From the NCBI GenBank assembly GCA_002369515.1, contig DFFM01000038.1:1-27607 (forward strand): 27,607 bases of DNA, in the 5' to 3' direction. Origin of the DNA: Prevotella sp. UBA3776. Lineage in GTDB: Bacteria; Bacteroidota; Bacteroidia; Bacteroidales; Bacteroidaceae. The translations under genes were made by a program, and so were the position numbers. Numbering within the stretch: the stretch's first letter is position 1; each line of letters opens with the position of its first letter. The notes beneath the pieces are model-generated. The model saw nothing but the letters and a program-made list of their open reading frames with translations. It was not told where the DNA came from and did not search any database. Positions 1 through 7,389 of the stretch are shown here, piece by piece.

Positions 1-32
1 CAAAGTTAAAGAGGGGCGGGGAGACGCTACTG

Positions 33-155
33 CCTTGCCTGTTACAGAGACTTCCGCTTTTCATTACATAGAGGCTCTCCTTGCCTGTTACAGAGACTCT
101 CGCCTTTCCTTCATAGAGACTCGCCTTGCCTGTTACAGAGACTCTCGCCTTTCCT
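33..155. repeat. Three spaced direct repeats of about 32 bp
   Basis: A unit beginning CCTTGCCTGTTACAGAGAC starts at 33, 79 and 124, giving periods of 46 and 45 bp. The second and third copies (79-110 and 124-155) are identical over 32 bp; the first diverges after its first 19 bp. The spacers are short and related to each other (TCATAGAGA-like), so this looks like a tandem duplication and not a CRISPR array. No gene is evident here. Confidence 0.8.
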
Positions 156-180
156 GTCACAGACGCCCTGTGCGGAATCT

Positions 181-489
181 CCCCTCCCTTCAAGGGGAGG
201 GGATGGGGGTGGGGTCTGTAACTATACCCAATCAAAAACAATTCTTGGTGCAAGATTCACTTGATGCGATGGGGTCTGTAACTATACCCGTTCAAAACCA
301 ATTCTTGGTGCGAAATACACTTGATGTGATGGGGGTGGGGTCTGTAACTATACCCAATCAAAAACAATTCTTGGTGCGAGATTCACTTGATGCGATGGGG
401 GTGGGGTCTGTAACTATACCCAATCAAAACCAATTCTTGGTGCGAGATTCACTTAATGCGATGGGGGGTCTGTAACTATATCCATTCAA
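181..489. repeat. G-rich hairpin followed by a 60-66 bp tandem repeat
   Basis: A C-rich/G-rich inverted sequence at about 181-202 leads into tandem units starting at 211, 271, 337, 403 and a partial one at 465. Periods are 60, 66, 66 and 62 bp; the 6 bp length differences come from an optional GGGGGT at the junction. Each unit holds TCTGTAACTATACCC, then CAATTCTTGGTGC, then CACTTGATG-like sequence. One frame stays open through the array because two periods are multiples of three. The differences between units are mostly amino-acid-changing and there is no convincing start, so I treat it as non-coding. Confidence 0.85.
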
Positions 490-810
490 GCCACGCCGTT
501 TTCAAAGAAAAAACGTTGTTGTCAAAAATCTGAAGTGTCGGTTGTATTCTACAACAACGAATTTAACGAACAAAACGCATCTTATCAATGCATCGAAGAT
601 GCAACGAATGTTGACGAATGCAGCGATTCGAATGATTCGTTGTCCACTTGAGGCCATTCGCTGCCGCCATGGGTGCATTCGGACAATTCGCTTGATTCGT
701 TGTTGTAGAGATGTCGCAGTATGGCATCTCTACTCCCTAAACTTCAGCCAAAATAAAATACAATTCGTTTCCAAAGAAAAAATCATTTTTGTCAAAATAA
801 AAAACAACAC
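490..810. other. Gene-free stretch with CGAAT motifs and a palindrome
   Basis: No credible gene is seen between the tandem repeats and the transporter stop codon. About nine CGAAT or ATTCG pentamers crowd into 550-700. A perfect hairpin lies at 705-733: GTAGAGATG (705-713), an 11-nt loop, then CATCTCTAC (725-733). It has no T-run on either side, so it does not look like an intrinsic terminator, although it lies just downstream of the leftward transporter gene. Two imperfect direct repeats of about 30 bp (498-527 and 767-797, both with CAAAGAAAAAA and TTGTCAAAA) flank the segment. Confidence 0.6.
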
Positions 811-1767
811 CTAGTCACCGTGGGGAGATTCCTTGCGATGCTGCCACAGTTCCACGCTGTTGACGATGTTCTGCCAAAGGATGTAGCAGCCGGGACCCAC
901 CGACGAAAGAGGGTTCAGGTACATGTAGGAAATCCAGATGGCAAAGGTGGTGTTCTTCTGTCCAAGAGCCTGTCCGGCGTTGACCACGGCCTTGAAGAAA
1001 TGGCCAATGTATCGACCCACAGCAAACTGCACCACGCAGAGCACCAAGCCCAGCAGGGCGATGAGCAGCAGAAAAGCCACCGTGGTCTGGGCGTTGCAGA
1101 TGTTGCGCACGGTGGTGCCGGTGACGATGGCCAGCGAGATGGCCCACAGATAGTAGGACAGGTCCTTGATGCCGACAATCCAGCTGTGCAGCCGGTGCAG
1201 ATGGTGTTTCACCACGTAGGCCAGCAGCATGGGGAGCACCAGGATGAGGCACACCTTGTAGAGAATGAGCAGGAAGGAGCTGACGAACGACATGTGGATG
1301 GAGGGGTCGATGAGTGGGAACAGCACGGGCACGAGGGTGGCTGTGATGAAGTTGGAAATGAACGTATAGGTGGTCATCGACTCCAGGTCGCCGCCCAACT
1401 TGACGGTCACCACGGGAGCCGCCGCCGCGCCGGGCCCTATGATGCAGCACAGAATGGCCTCAGCCAGAATGAGCCGCTCGCCCGTCATGCGGAACCCCAG
1501 AATGAGGGCCACCATGATGGCGATGAACAGCACCTGGAACAGCGCCACCCAGAAATGCCAGCGCACGGGGCGCAGCCGGTGGTAGTCCACCTTGCAGAAC
1601 GTCACCATCAGGATGAGGAACATGAACCACGGCAGGATGGCGTCGAAAAAGGGTTCGAACACCGCCGCCGCCCCACTCAGCGAGGGAGTGAAGGCGAACA
1701 GCAGATAGAGCAGCGTTCCCGTGAGCATGGCCACGGGAAGCGTCCAGTTTTTCAGCAATTGTTTCAT
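811..1767 (-). CDS. Bile acid:sodium symporter (BASS)-like membrane transporter
   Basis: This 318-residue protein is very hydrophobic, with about nine or ten predicted membrane segments and short charged loops. It resembles the BASS superfamily in length and in the stretch GPGAAAAPVVTVKLGGDL, followed by a conserved polar-hydrophobic segment leading to VLFPLI. BASS members move organic anions such as bile acids, pantoate or keto acids with sodium across the inner membrane; the substrate here cannot be read from sequence. I chose the ATG at 1767 (MKQLLKNW) because the membrane domain begins right after it. An in-frame GTG at 1806 would add 13 residues and has GAGGAG almost touching it. The gene has its own promoter at 1936-1967 and stands alone. 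Its leader would start inside a structured repeat (1826-1940). Confidence 0.7.
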   Translation of the reverse strand: MKQLLKNWTLPVAMLTGTLLYLLFAFTPSLSGAAAVFEPFFDAILPWFMFLILMVTFCKVDYHRLRPVRWHFWVALFQVLFIAIMVALILGFRMTGERLILAEAILCCIIGPGAAAAPVVTVKLGGDLESMTTYTFISNFITATLVPVLFPLIDPSIHMSFVSSFLLILYKVCLILVLPMLLAYVVKHHLHRLHSWIVGIKDLSYYLWAISLAIVTGTTVRNICNAQTTVAFLLLIALLGLVLCVVQFAVGRYIGHFFKAVVNAGQALGQKNTTFAIWISYMYLNPLSSVGPGCYILWQNIVNSVELWQHRKESPHGD

Positions 1768-1825
1768 CGTTTCACCAGCGAGTACGCGGGAGAGCGGCTG
1801 CGCCACCTCCTCACATATTTCGGCT

Positions 1826-1940
1826 TTCTATATGACTAAAAGTTGTTCGTCTGTTTTGCAGTAGGAGGTGGCGTGTCTCACGCCACAATCCGTGAACATG
1901 TGACGTGAAACACGTCACCTCCTACTTGGACACTGCAAAA
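1826..1940. repeat. Double-hairpin dispersed repeat, copy 1
   Basis: Two perfect 8 bp hairpins, GTGGCGTG-TCT-CACGCCAC (1868-1886) and GTGACGTG-AAA-CACGTCAC (1900-1918), sit inside an outer stem GTAGGAGG (1861-1868)/CCTCCTAC (1918-1925). This is extended by TTTTGCA (1854-1860)/TGCAAAA (1934-1940). The left flank, containing ACTAAAAGTTGTTCGTCTG, is shared with copy 2 at 17324-17438. A third, more divergent copy lies at 27016-27114. The element sits between the transporter start and its promoter, so it would form the 5' end of that mRNA. Confidence 0.9.
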
Positions 1941-1967
1941 TTACACAATCTCCGCATTCCGCACAAA
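1936..1967 (-). promoter_or_regulatory. Bacteroidota promoter for the BASS-like transporter
   Basis: On the minus strand, TTTG (1967-1964) is followed after exactly 20 bp by TAATTTTG (1943-1936). This matches the TTTG-N19-21-TAnnTTTG primary sigma factor consensus of Bacteroides. Transcription would start near 1930, at the edge of the double-hairpin repeat, giving a leader of about 160 nt. Confidence 0.7.
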
Positions 1968-2122
1968 TTTTCAGAAACTTTTCGACGCTCCGACTATCGC
2001 CAGTGTTTCATTTCCTATACGAAATGTATCAAAAACAACCGTAAAGTTTAACAAAAGTAAAAAATGAAACACCACGAAAATTTTTTTACGAACAATCTTT
2101 ACTTTATTCTTCTTTTAATTGC

Positions 2123-2130
2123 TACTTTTG
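2123..2130 (+). promoter_or_regulatory. -7 promoter box for the LRR protein gene
   Basis: TACTTTTG matches the Bacteroidota -7 consensus TAnnTTTG. Upstream at the expected distance there is only a weak TTTA (2098-2101). Transcription from about 2137 would give a leader of about 95 nt ahead of the ATG at 2231. The rest of 1941-2230 is AT-rich, with no gene. Confidence 0.5.
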
Positions 2131-2230
2131 CACAGTTTTTCTTTTCATCACTCCCCCACTGCACCCTTTTCTGAGGCGACAAGGGGCGTCAAGTGCTAGA
2201 CTGTAATAACTAAACACCAACAGATAAAAA

Positions 2231-5200
2231 ATGAAGAAATCATTACTTTTTCTAACGCTCGGCATGCTGGTCCTCTGCCTGCTGCCGCAACAAATGTTTG
2301 CAAGCAATCCTGAGGTCACCATCAGCGGTAACAAGGTGACTGTAACCTCTACAAGTGCCGGCAGCCTGGCCACCTATGTGAATTCTCTCACCACCGAGCA
2401 AAAGAACGCACTCAAGGTTGACGAAATTGTATTTGTTGGAAAATTCAACCAGTCAGATTTTGAGGCTCTCCAAGGCTTCCCTTACAAAACGGTTGATATG
2501 GGAGAGGCCAAGATGGTGGCTGCAAGTCAAACCTCGGCCAACTACAGTTTCTATCATGACGCAACGCCTCCTTCTGGGCAAGACGGTGCCAAGTGTGTGG
2601 TAGGTGCAACGAAGTATGTCAGCCAAAGCAATGCCCAATGGACGGAAGTAAGCAATCCGGGAAGCGTCACTTTCCAAGACTCCAATGGCTGGACTACTGA
2701 AAATGTGAACAGCCCCGAGCACCAGCAGCAATACAACGTTGGCGACTATGTAAAAATCGCTTCCACTTTCGATTATTGGCGAAAAGATAACAAATGGGAG
2801 GAAATATCCGACGTTAAGTTTCCCCTCATCTACGAGGCTACCAATAATGACAATGCTGTTTGGTATGCTTGGACATGGAGAAACGGTTCAGAAGGCAAAT
2901 GGGTTAAATTGCCTTGCACATCAAATGATTTAGAAAGCAATGTCAATTTCGTAAGAATGAATCCCAAGGCCAGTGAGGTTCCCAGCTGGGGAGCCAAATG
3001 GAATCAGACGGCAGACCTCACCGTTGAAAATGGAAAAGTATTTGTCACGACAGGATATGACAATGGTAGAATCACCGGCAATTGGAAGGAATTTGGTGAC
3101 AATGAGAGCTGGACAGTTGACGGTCTGAAAGCACAGAAAGCAAACAACACGGACGACATCGTTAAAATCAACGACAACGGAACAGACAAATTCTATCGCT
3201 ACGCAGGCATGAAATGGACATCCATTGACGAGAGCACAGCATTGACAGAGAGTGTTGCCAACAGCAAAACGATAGAAAATCCCAATTGGACTGATTTTGA
3301 CGGAACCAATCACATCAACGACGGTGGCGACCCGCTTCTCTATGTCCGCTTCGCAAAGGGATACACCTATTATCAGAAGGTTGCAGGCAGCATAGAATGG
3401 GTGCCCTCTACCTATAATGATGGTGACAACAGCAACATCTACTATCCCGATGCGGCTACTATGCCCGCACCTACGGAAGCCTATCAGCAGGCATACGCAG
3501 GCGGTACAGAATATGAGTACAAAGATAACAGTTGGGTTCCCACCGGCAGCAGCGACAACGACACCTACGACTATTCGCAGATGAAATTCAGCTACTGGAG
3601 CAGCACACTCGAGAAAGCTGTCACCTCGAAATATGCCGACGCAACTATCAGCAGTGAGATTTTCCAGAACTGCAAAAGCCTCACAGAGGTTGACTATAAG
3701 GCTGGAAACGTCACTGGCTTCAACGACCACAAAACCACTGATGGCTACGCCTCAAACCTAAAAGTCACCATCGGCAAAAACGTCACCAGCATCGACGCAA
3801 GTGCCTTTGCCAAATGTACCGCTTTGCAGACCCTGGAGTTTGACAAAGACTACAGCAACTCGAACACCGACAAACTCGCAGACACTACCTATCCCCTGGA
3901 ACTGACCATCGGCGAAAATGCCTTCATGGAATGCGCAAACCTGACAGGCGTGGAATTTCCCAACCGCGTGGTAAGCATCGGCAACAGTGCCTTCAAGGAG
4001 GCAGGAACAGCCGCCAGCGAAATGACCGTCTCCTTCGAGCGCCGTACCACCGACAAGGGAGCCAGCATCGATTTCGACCGTAACCTCACCATCGGAGCTG
4101 CCGCCTTCCAGAACTGCACCACGCTGAAAGAAGTGGAATTGCCTATCCGCCTGTCTTCCTTGGGCAACGATGCCTTCAAGGGCACCACCAACCTGACCTC
4201 TGCCACCATCCGTGAGGACATAGAGGACGCCCGCCTCACCAAAATACCTACAGGTGCCTTTGAGGAGTCGGGTATCATCAAGTTGACCGTACCCCGCAGC
4301 GTCACAGAAATCGAGACACACGCCTTCGGCTCGTGCTACGCTCTGGAAGAAGTGAGATTCCAGGAACAAGTTGCACACGACCCGCAACAGCCGCTCATCA
4401 TCCGTCACGAAGCCTTTGCTGGCGGCAACGAGGACAGGTTCAGCCTGAAGAACGTCTATGTGGAAATCGATCCGGAAGATCGACTCTTGGTTTGCGAGTA
4501 CAATGCCTTCCAGTTCAAAGCTCTCGTTGGCCAGACCGACGTAGCCAGCGAACAGATTGCCACCCTCCACTTCCCAGAAGAACATTGGGATTACTATGCT
4601 GGCGACTGGAAGAAAGGACTGGCTTTCTCGCAGACCAACCTGAACAGTTTCAAAGACGGATACAACCAGCAAATTGCAGGGCAACAGCCTACCGCTGAAA
4701 CCAATGGTCTGGTAAATGGCCTGCAGCCCGCCAACGGCTGGCAACAGTTCGCCAAATCCAACACGGGCATCGAGATTGAGCTGCCCAAAGGAAAGTTTGT
4801 TCGCTCGTACAGCGTGTCGAAGCCTTGCGAGATTCCAAGGTTTGCCAACACGGAAAGGACTCCATTCGTGAGGATTTACCGTGTGACTGCGTTCAGCGAC
4901 GGCTGGAATGTGGGTGACGCCATTGACGACAAGGCAAAGGCAACAGCTGCAGATCGCATAGCCACCCCAACAGAAGTGACGGGTTACATCCCCATGAAAA
5001 CGGGTCTGCTGATGGTGGGCCTGGGCGAGGCGAACCAGAGTTACCTGCTCTATCCCAATTATTTGAATGAAGAAGCGTTCCCCCAAAAGTATGAGTGGTG
5101 CGAAAGCGGCGAGAATGCCAACCTGCTGCAGCCCACATGTGACGAAGAGGTGACCATCAACCCAACCATCCCTTACCCCTTCGGAAACAAAAACAACATT

Positions 5201-5560
5201 CAGTACCGCATATTTGGCTTCAAGGCCAATGCCACTGCCGACGGCGGTGTGTTCCTGCGGTCGCAGCCCGGTGTGAAGATGAAACCCAACCAAGCCTACT
5301 TGCAACTGCCCGTTTCGATGTTCCATTGGGGCAACGAGAGCGGCGACAATGAGAGTGGATTGGGTGACGATCAGGGCGCAAAGAACATCACCCTGACGTT
5401 CGACCTCAGCTCTAGCGAGACCGACGGCATCAGCACCATGCAGACTGCCCCTGCCAACGAAGCCAACGAGAGCTGCTACACGCTGCAGGGCGTAAAGGTG
5501 GAGCGTCCCACCGCGAAGGGCATCTACATCTACAAGGGTAAGAAAATCATGGTGAAATAA
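2231..5560 (+). CDS. BspA-like leucine-rich-repeat surface protein
   Basis: This 1109-residue secreted protein starts with a clear signal peptide, cleaved around residue 25 (QMFA-SNP). Residues 450-780 carry BspA/Treponema-type LRR_5 repeats, seen as recurring blocks such as IGENAFMECANLTGVEFP and IGAAAFQNCTTLKEVELP. BspA family members act in adhesion and host or glycan contact. Residues 125-440 hold a separate set of short aromatic repeats, described under findings. The C-terminus (from about 1082, SCYTLQGVKVERP, then GIYIYKGKKIMVK) resembles the C-terminal sorting tails of type IX-secreted Bacteroidota proteins, which suggests export to the cell surface; this is inference. A 61-codon gene follows after 25 bp. 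The ATG at 2231 is the natural start because the signal peptide begins there. Confidence 0.85.
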   Translation: MKKSLLFLTLGMLVLCLLPQQMFASNPEVTISGNKVTVTSTSAGSLATYVNSLTTEQKNALKVDEIVFVGKFNQSDFEALQGFPYKTVDMGEAKMVAASQTSANYSFYHDATPPSGQDGAKCVVGATKYVSQSNAQWTEVSNPGSVTFQDSNGWTTENVNSPEHQQQYNVGDYVKIASTFDYWRKDNKWEEISDVKFPLIYEATNNDNAVWYAWTWRNGSEGKWVKLPCTSNDLESNVNFVRMNPKASEVPSWGAKWNQTADLTVENGKVFVTTGYDNGRITGNWKEFGDNESWTVDGLKAQKANNTDDIVKINDNGTDKFYRYAGMKWTSIDESTALTESVANSKTIENPNWTDFDGTNHINDGGDPLLYVRFAKGYTYYQKVAGSIEWVPSTYNDGDNSNIYYPDAATMPAPTEAYQQAYAGGTEYEYKDNSWVPTGSSDNDTYDYSQMKFSYWSSTLEKAVTSKYADATISSEIFQNCKSLTEVDYKAGNVTGFNDHKTTDGYASNLKVTIGKNVTSIDASAFAKCTALQTLEFDKDYSNSNTDKLADTTYPLELTIGENAFMECANLTGVEFPNRVVSIGNSAFKEAGTAASEMTVSFERRTTDKGASIDFDRNLTIGAAAFQNCTTLKEVELPIRLSSLGNDAFKGTTNLTSATIREDIEDARLTKIPTGAFEESGIIKLTVPRSVTEIETHAFGSCYALEEVRFQEQVAHDPQQPLIIRHEAFAGGNEDRFSLKNVYVEIDPEDRLLVCEYNAFQFKALVGQTDVASEQIATLHFPEEHWDYYAGDWKKGLAFSQTNLNSFKDGYNQQIAGQQPTAETNGLVNGLQPANGWQQFAKSNTGIEIELPKGKFVRSYSVSKPCEIPRFANTERTPFVRIYRVTAFSDGWNVGDAIDDKAKATAADRIATPTEVTGYIPMKTGLLMVGLGEANQSYLLYPNYLNEEAFPQKYEWCESGENANLLQPTCDEEVTINPTIPYPFGNKNNIQYRIFGFKANATADGGVFLRSQPGVKMKPNQAYLQLPVSMFHWGNESGDNESGLGDDQGAKNITLTFDLSSSETDGISTMQTAPANEANESCYTLQGVKVERPTAKGIYIYKGKKIMVK

Positions 5561-5585
5561 AAAAACGGAAGAAAGGAACAAAGAG

Positions 5586-5771
5586 ATGAAAAAAGAATAT
5601 ATCTGCCCCGAGATTGACATCGTGATGTTCAAAGAGCCACTCATGCAAACCACCGACTCGACTGGCGACCCCAAAGGCTATGGCTTTGACGCCAAGGACG
5701 GCAACACCTTCGACGAAGAAGCCAGTCTCTGGGACGGCAAGGTCACCCAACACAACCTTTGGGAGGAGTGA
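5586..5771 (+). CDS. 61-residue orphan peptide downstream of the LRR gene
   Basis: The peptide starts MKKEYICPEIDIVMF and is acidic (rich in Asp and Glu) with no membrane segment or signal peptide. It lies 25 bp after the LRR stop codon, and a strong terminator follows at 5879-5919, so the two are probably co-transcribed. I recall that many Bacteroidota genomes carry short proteins beginning MKKxYxxPxI near large surface-protein genes; their function is not known to me. A GAG lies a few bases before the ATG (AAAGAG-ATG). The alternatives are a spurious open frame or a small partner of the LRR protein. I assign no function. Confidence 0.6.
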   Translation: MKKEYICPEIDIVMFKEPLMQTTDSTGDPKGYGFDAKDGNTFDEEASLWDGKVTQHNLWEE

Positions 5772-5778
5772 CAAAAAA

Positions 5779-5825
5779 AGAGCGGCAACCGCCTGGCCTC
5801 GCAAACAGGCAAGGGGAGCCGCTCT
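5779..5825 (-). terminator. Nested hairpin with T-run on the minus strand
   Basis: AGAGCGGC (5779-5786) pairs with GCCGCTCT (5818-5825), and an inner GCCTG/CAGGC stem lies between them. The T-run is only on the minus strand (A-run at 5773-5779 on plus), so as an intrinsic terminator it would stop leftward transcription. No minus-strand gene is visible to its right until 11432. Confidence 0.45.
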
Positions 5826-5878
5826 GAAACACAGAAAAAGTAATTTTCGCATAATCAAAAATAAATAGTTAATTCTTC

Positions 5879-5919
5879 GGATGGTGTGTGTCGAGAGACA
5901 TACGCCATCCTTTGTTTTT
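5879..5919 (+). terminator. Rho-independent terminator of the LRR/peptide unit
   Basis: A 14 bp stem with two G-U pairs (GGATGGTGTGTGTC at 5879-5892, GACATACGCCATCC at 5897-5910) closes a GAGA tetraloop and is followed by TTTGTTTTT. This is a strong terminator for rightward transcription. Confidence 0.8.
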
Positions 5920-5971
5920 GGGCAAAAAAAGGCGGCGGAGAAGAAAGGTGGCGGAAAAAGTTGAAGATTCT

Positions 5972-6003
5972 TTTGGCTTTTTGCTCACTTCATCGTAACT
6001 TTG
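5972..6003 (+). promoter_or_regulatory. Promoter of the lipid A deacylase gene
   Basis: TTTG (5972-5975), a 20 bp spacer and TAACTTTG (5996-6003) give a full match to the Bacteroidota promoter consensus. Transcription would begin near 6010, about 26 nt before the chosen start. This argues against the longer open frame that begins at 5886. Confidence 0.75.
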
Positions 6004-6035
6004 CCGCCAATACAAAAAAGACAACCACCATCTTC

Positions 6036-7250
6036 ATGCTACGCAGAATGACACTTTTGGCGGCCCTCGCGCTGCTTTGCACCCCCTGCCTCGCCGAAGC
6101 GGAACGCTCGGAGGGCAAGGGCGACAGCATTGTCCACCGCGTGGAGGCCGAGGTGCTGCCGTCGGCCATTCTGCACACCCACATCTATCTGAAGGGCGAC
6201 AACCCCGAAATGCGCACCATGAACCATGCTTTCTCGGCACGGCTGAAATACGGATTCATGCACGGCCCCCAAACAGAGAAAGGCCGTCTCTACAAAGGCA
6301 GTTACCAGGGCGTGGGCGTGGTGTGGCACAAGTTCAATCCGCAGCTGGGCAACCCCCTTTCGGCCTTCATCTATCAGGGAGCCCCCATCGCGTCGCTCAG
6401 CCAGCGGCTGAGCGTGAACTACGAGTGGAACTTCGGACTGACCTTCGGTTGGAAGCCCTACGATGCCGAGAGCAACCCCGACAACCGGGTCATCGGCTCG
6501 CGCGTGACGGCTTATCTCAACGCCGACTTCTACCTGAACTGGCGGCTGAACCGCCATTTCGGCCTGAACGCGGGCGTTACGCTCTCCCATTTCTCCAACG
6601 GCAACACCAAGCTGCCCAACGGCGGGCTCAACGTGGCCGGGCTGAAGGCCAGCCTGGTTTACTATCTGAACCCCCTCGCTTATCCCCCACGGGGGAAAGC
6701 GTCCGCTCCTGCCTCTCCCGAGAAGAGAGACGTTCAGCGCGGAGCATCTTTTCTGGAAAGGATGAGAGAGAGGCTCCACACCGACGTGGTGATCTTCGGC
6801 TCGTGGAAACGAATGGCCTATCTGGGCATTGACGGCGTGGGGAACGTGCCGGGCAAGTTTGGCGTGGCAGGCGTGAACATCAACCCCATGGCGAGCATCA
6901 ACTACCGGCTGAACGTGGGAGCGTCGGTGGACGTGCTCTACGACCACAGCTCGAACATCACCTACGACGAGTTCAAGAACCAGATAAACTACCCCTCGGC
7001 CTGGAAACAGACGGCCGTAGGACTGTCGGGACGCGTGGAATACGTGATGCCCTACTTCACCATCAATTTTGGCATGGGCCACAATGTGCTCCACGCCAAC
7101 GGCCACCTGAACGGCTGGTACGAAGTGCTGGCGCTGAAGACACAAATCAACCGGTGGGCGTTTGTACACATTGGCTACAGCCTGGCCAACTTCCAAAACC
7201 CCAACCACCTGATGCTGGGACTCGGCATCAGGCTGGGCAAGAACAAATAA
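6036..7250 (+). CDS. PagL-like acyloxyacyl hydrolase (lipid A 3-O-deacylase family)
   Basis: This 404-residue outer-membrane beta-barrel candidate has a signal peptide (MLRRMTLLAALALLCTPCLA) and many alternating strands ending in GLGIRLG. Residues 185-199 contain HFSNGNTKLPNGGLN, which carries the His-x-Ser pair (H185, S187) of the PagL active site. PagL removes the 3-O-linked acyl chain of lipid A in the outer membrane and so alters LPS recognition. By counting, the PagL glutamate 14 residues after the histidine corresponds to N199 here, so the acidic residue of the triad may come from elsewhere. It is more than twice the length of Pseudomonas PagL, although long versions seem usual in Bacteroidota. 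It is a single-gene unit with its own promoter and terminator. The ATG at 6036 is chosen because the promoter ends at 6003 and the signal peptide starts there. Confidence 0.75.
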   Translation: MLRRMTLLAALALLCTPCLAEAERSEGKGDSIVHRVEAEVLPSAILHTHIYLKGDNPEMRTMNHAFSARLKYGFMHGPQTEKGRLYKGSYQGVGVVWHKFNPQLGNPLSAFIYQGAPIASLSQRLSVNYEWNFGLTFGWKPYDAESNPDNRVIGSRVTAYLNADFYLNWRLNRHFGLNAGVTLSHFSNGNTKLPNGGLNVAGLKASLVYYLNPLAYPPRGKASAPASPEKRDVQRGASFLERMRERLHTDVVIFGSWKRMAYLGIDGVGNVPGKFGVAGVNINPMASINYRLNVGASVDVLYDHSSNITYDEFKNQINYPSAWKQTAVGLSGRVEYVMPYFTINFGMGHNVLHANGHLNGWYEVLALKTQINRWAFVHIGYSLANFQNPNHLMLGLGIRLGKNK

Positions 7251-7281
7251 GCCATTCGTGCAGTCGAAATGGCTTTTTTTT
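7249..7281 (+). terminator. Terminator after the lipid A deacylase
   Basis: AAGCCATT (7249-7256) pairs with AATGGCTT (7268-7275) and the stem runs into eight T residues (7274-7281). It overlaps the stop codon's last two bases. Confidence 0.75.
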
Positions 7282-7355
7282 CGTTTTTATTCACTATTTT
7301 GTCCGCCAAAATTCACTTTTGCAGAATTTACCACCCCGTTTAGGAAAAAAAGAAC

Positions 7356-7363
7356 TATCTTTG
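7356..7363 (+). promoter_or_regulatory. -7 promoter box for the kinase-helicase unit
   Basis: TATCTTTG matches TAnnTTTG exactly. No good TTTG is found 20 bp upstream. A start near 7370 gives a leader of about 20 nt before the ATG at 7390. Confidence 0.55.
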
Positions 7364-7389
7364 CCCATTCTAAACAGACAAGAAAAAAA

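Noticed and set aside
33..155. Possible CRISPR array in the left-edge repeats
   Set aside because: There are only three units, the first diverged, with short related spacers and no cas genes nearby.
35..475. Open frame of 146 codons on the plus strand
   Set aside because: It has a non-ATG start, consists almost wholly of tandem repeats, shows mostly amino-acid-changing differences between units and has no recognisable domain.
542..814. Open frame of 90 codons on the plus strand
   Set aside because: Its peptide is produced by CGAAT-type repeats and a palindrome, it overlaps the transporter stop codon and it has no protein features.
3758..5674. 638-codon antisense open frame opposite the LRR gene
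   Set aside because: It is a shadow of the real gene caused by codon bias; the sense strand has a signal peptide and LRR repeats, while the antisense peptide has no known domain.
5886..6035. 50-codon upstream extension of the lipid A deacylase
   Set aside because: A consensus promoter lies at 5972-6003 inside it and the signal peptide starts at 6036.
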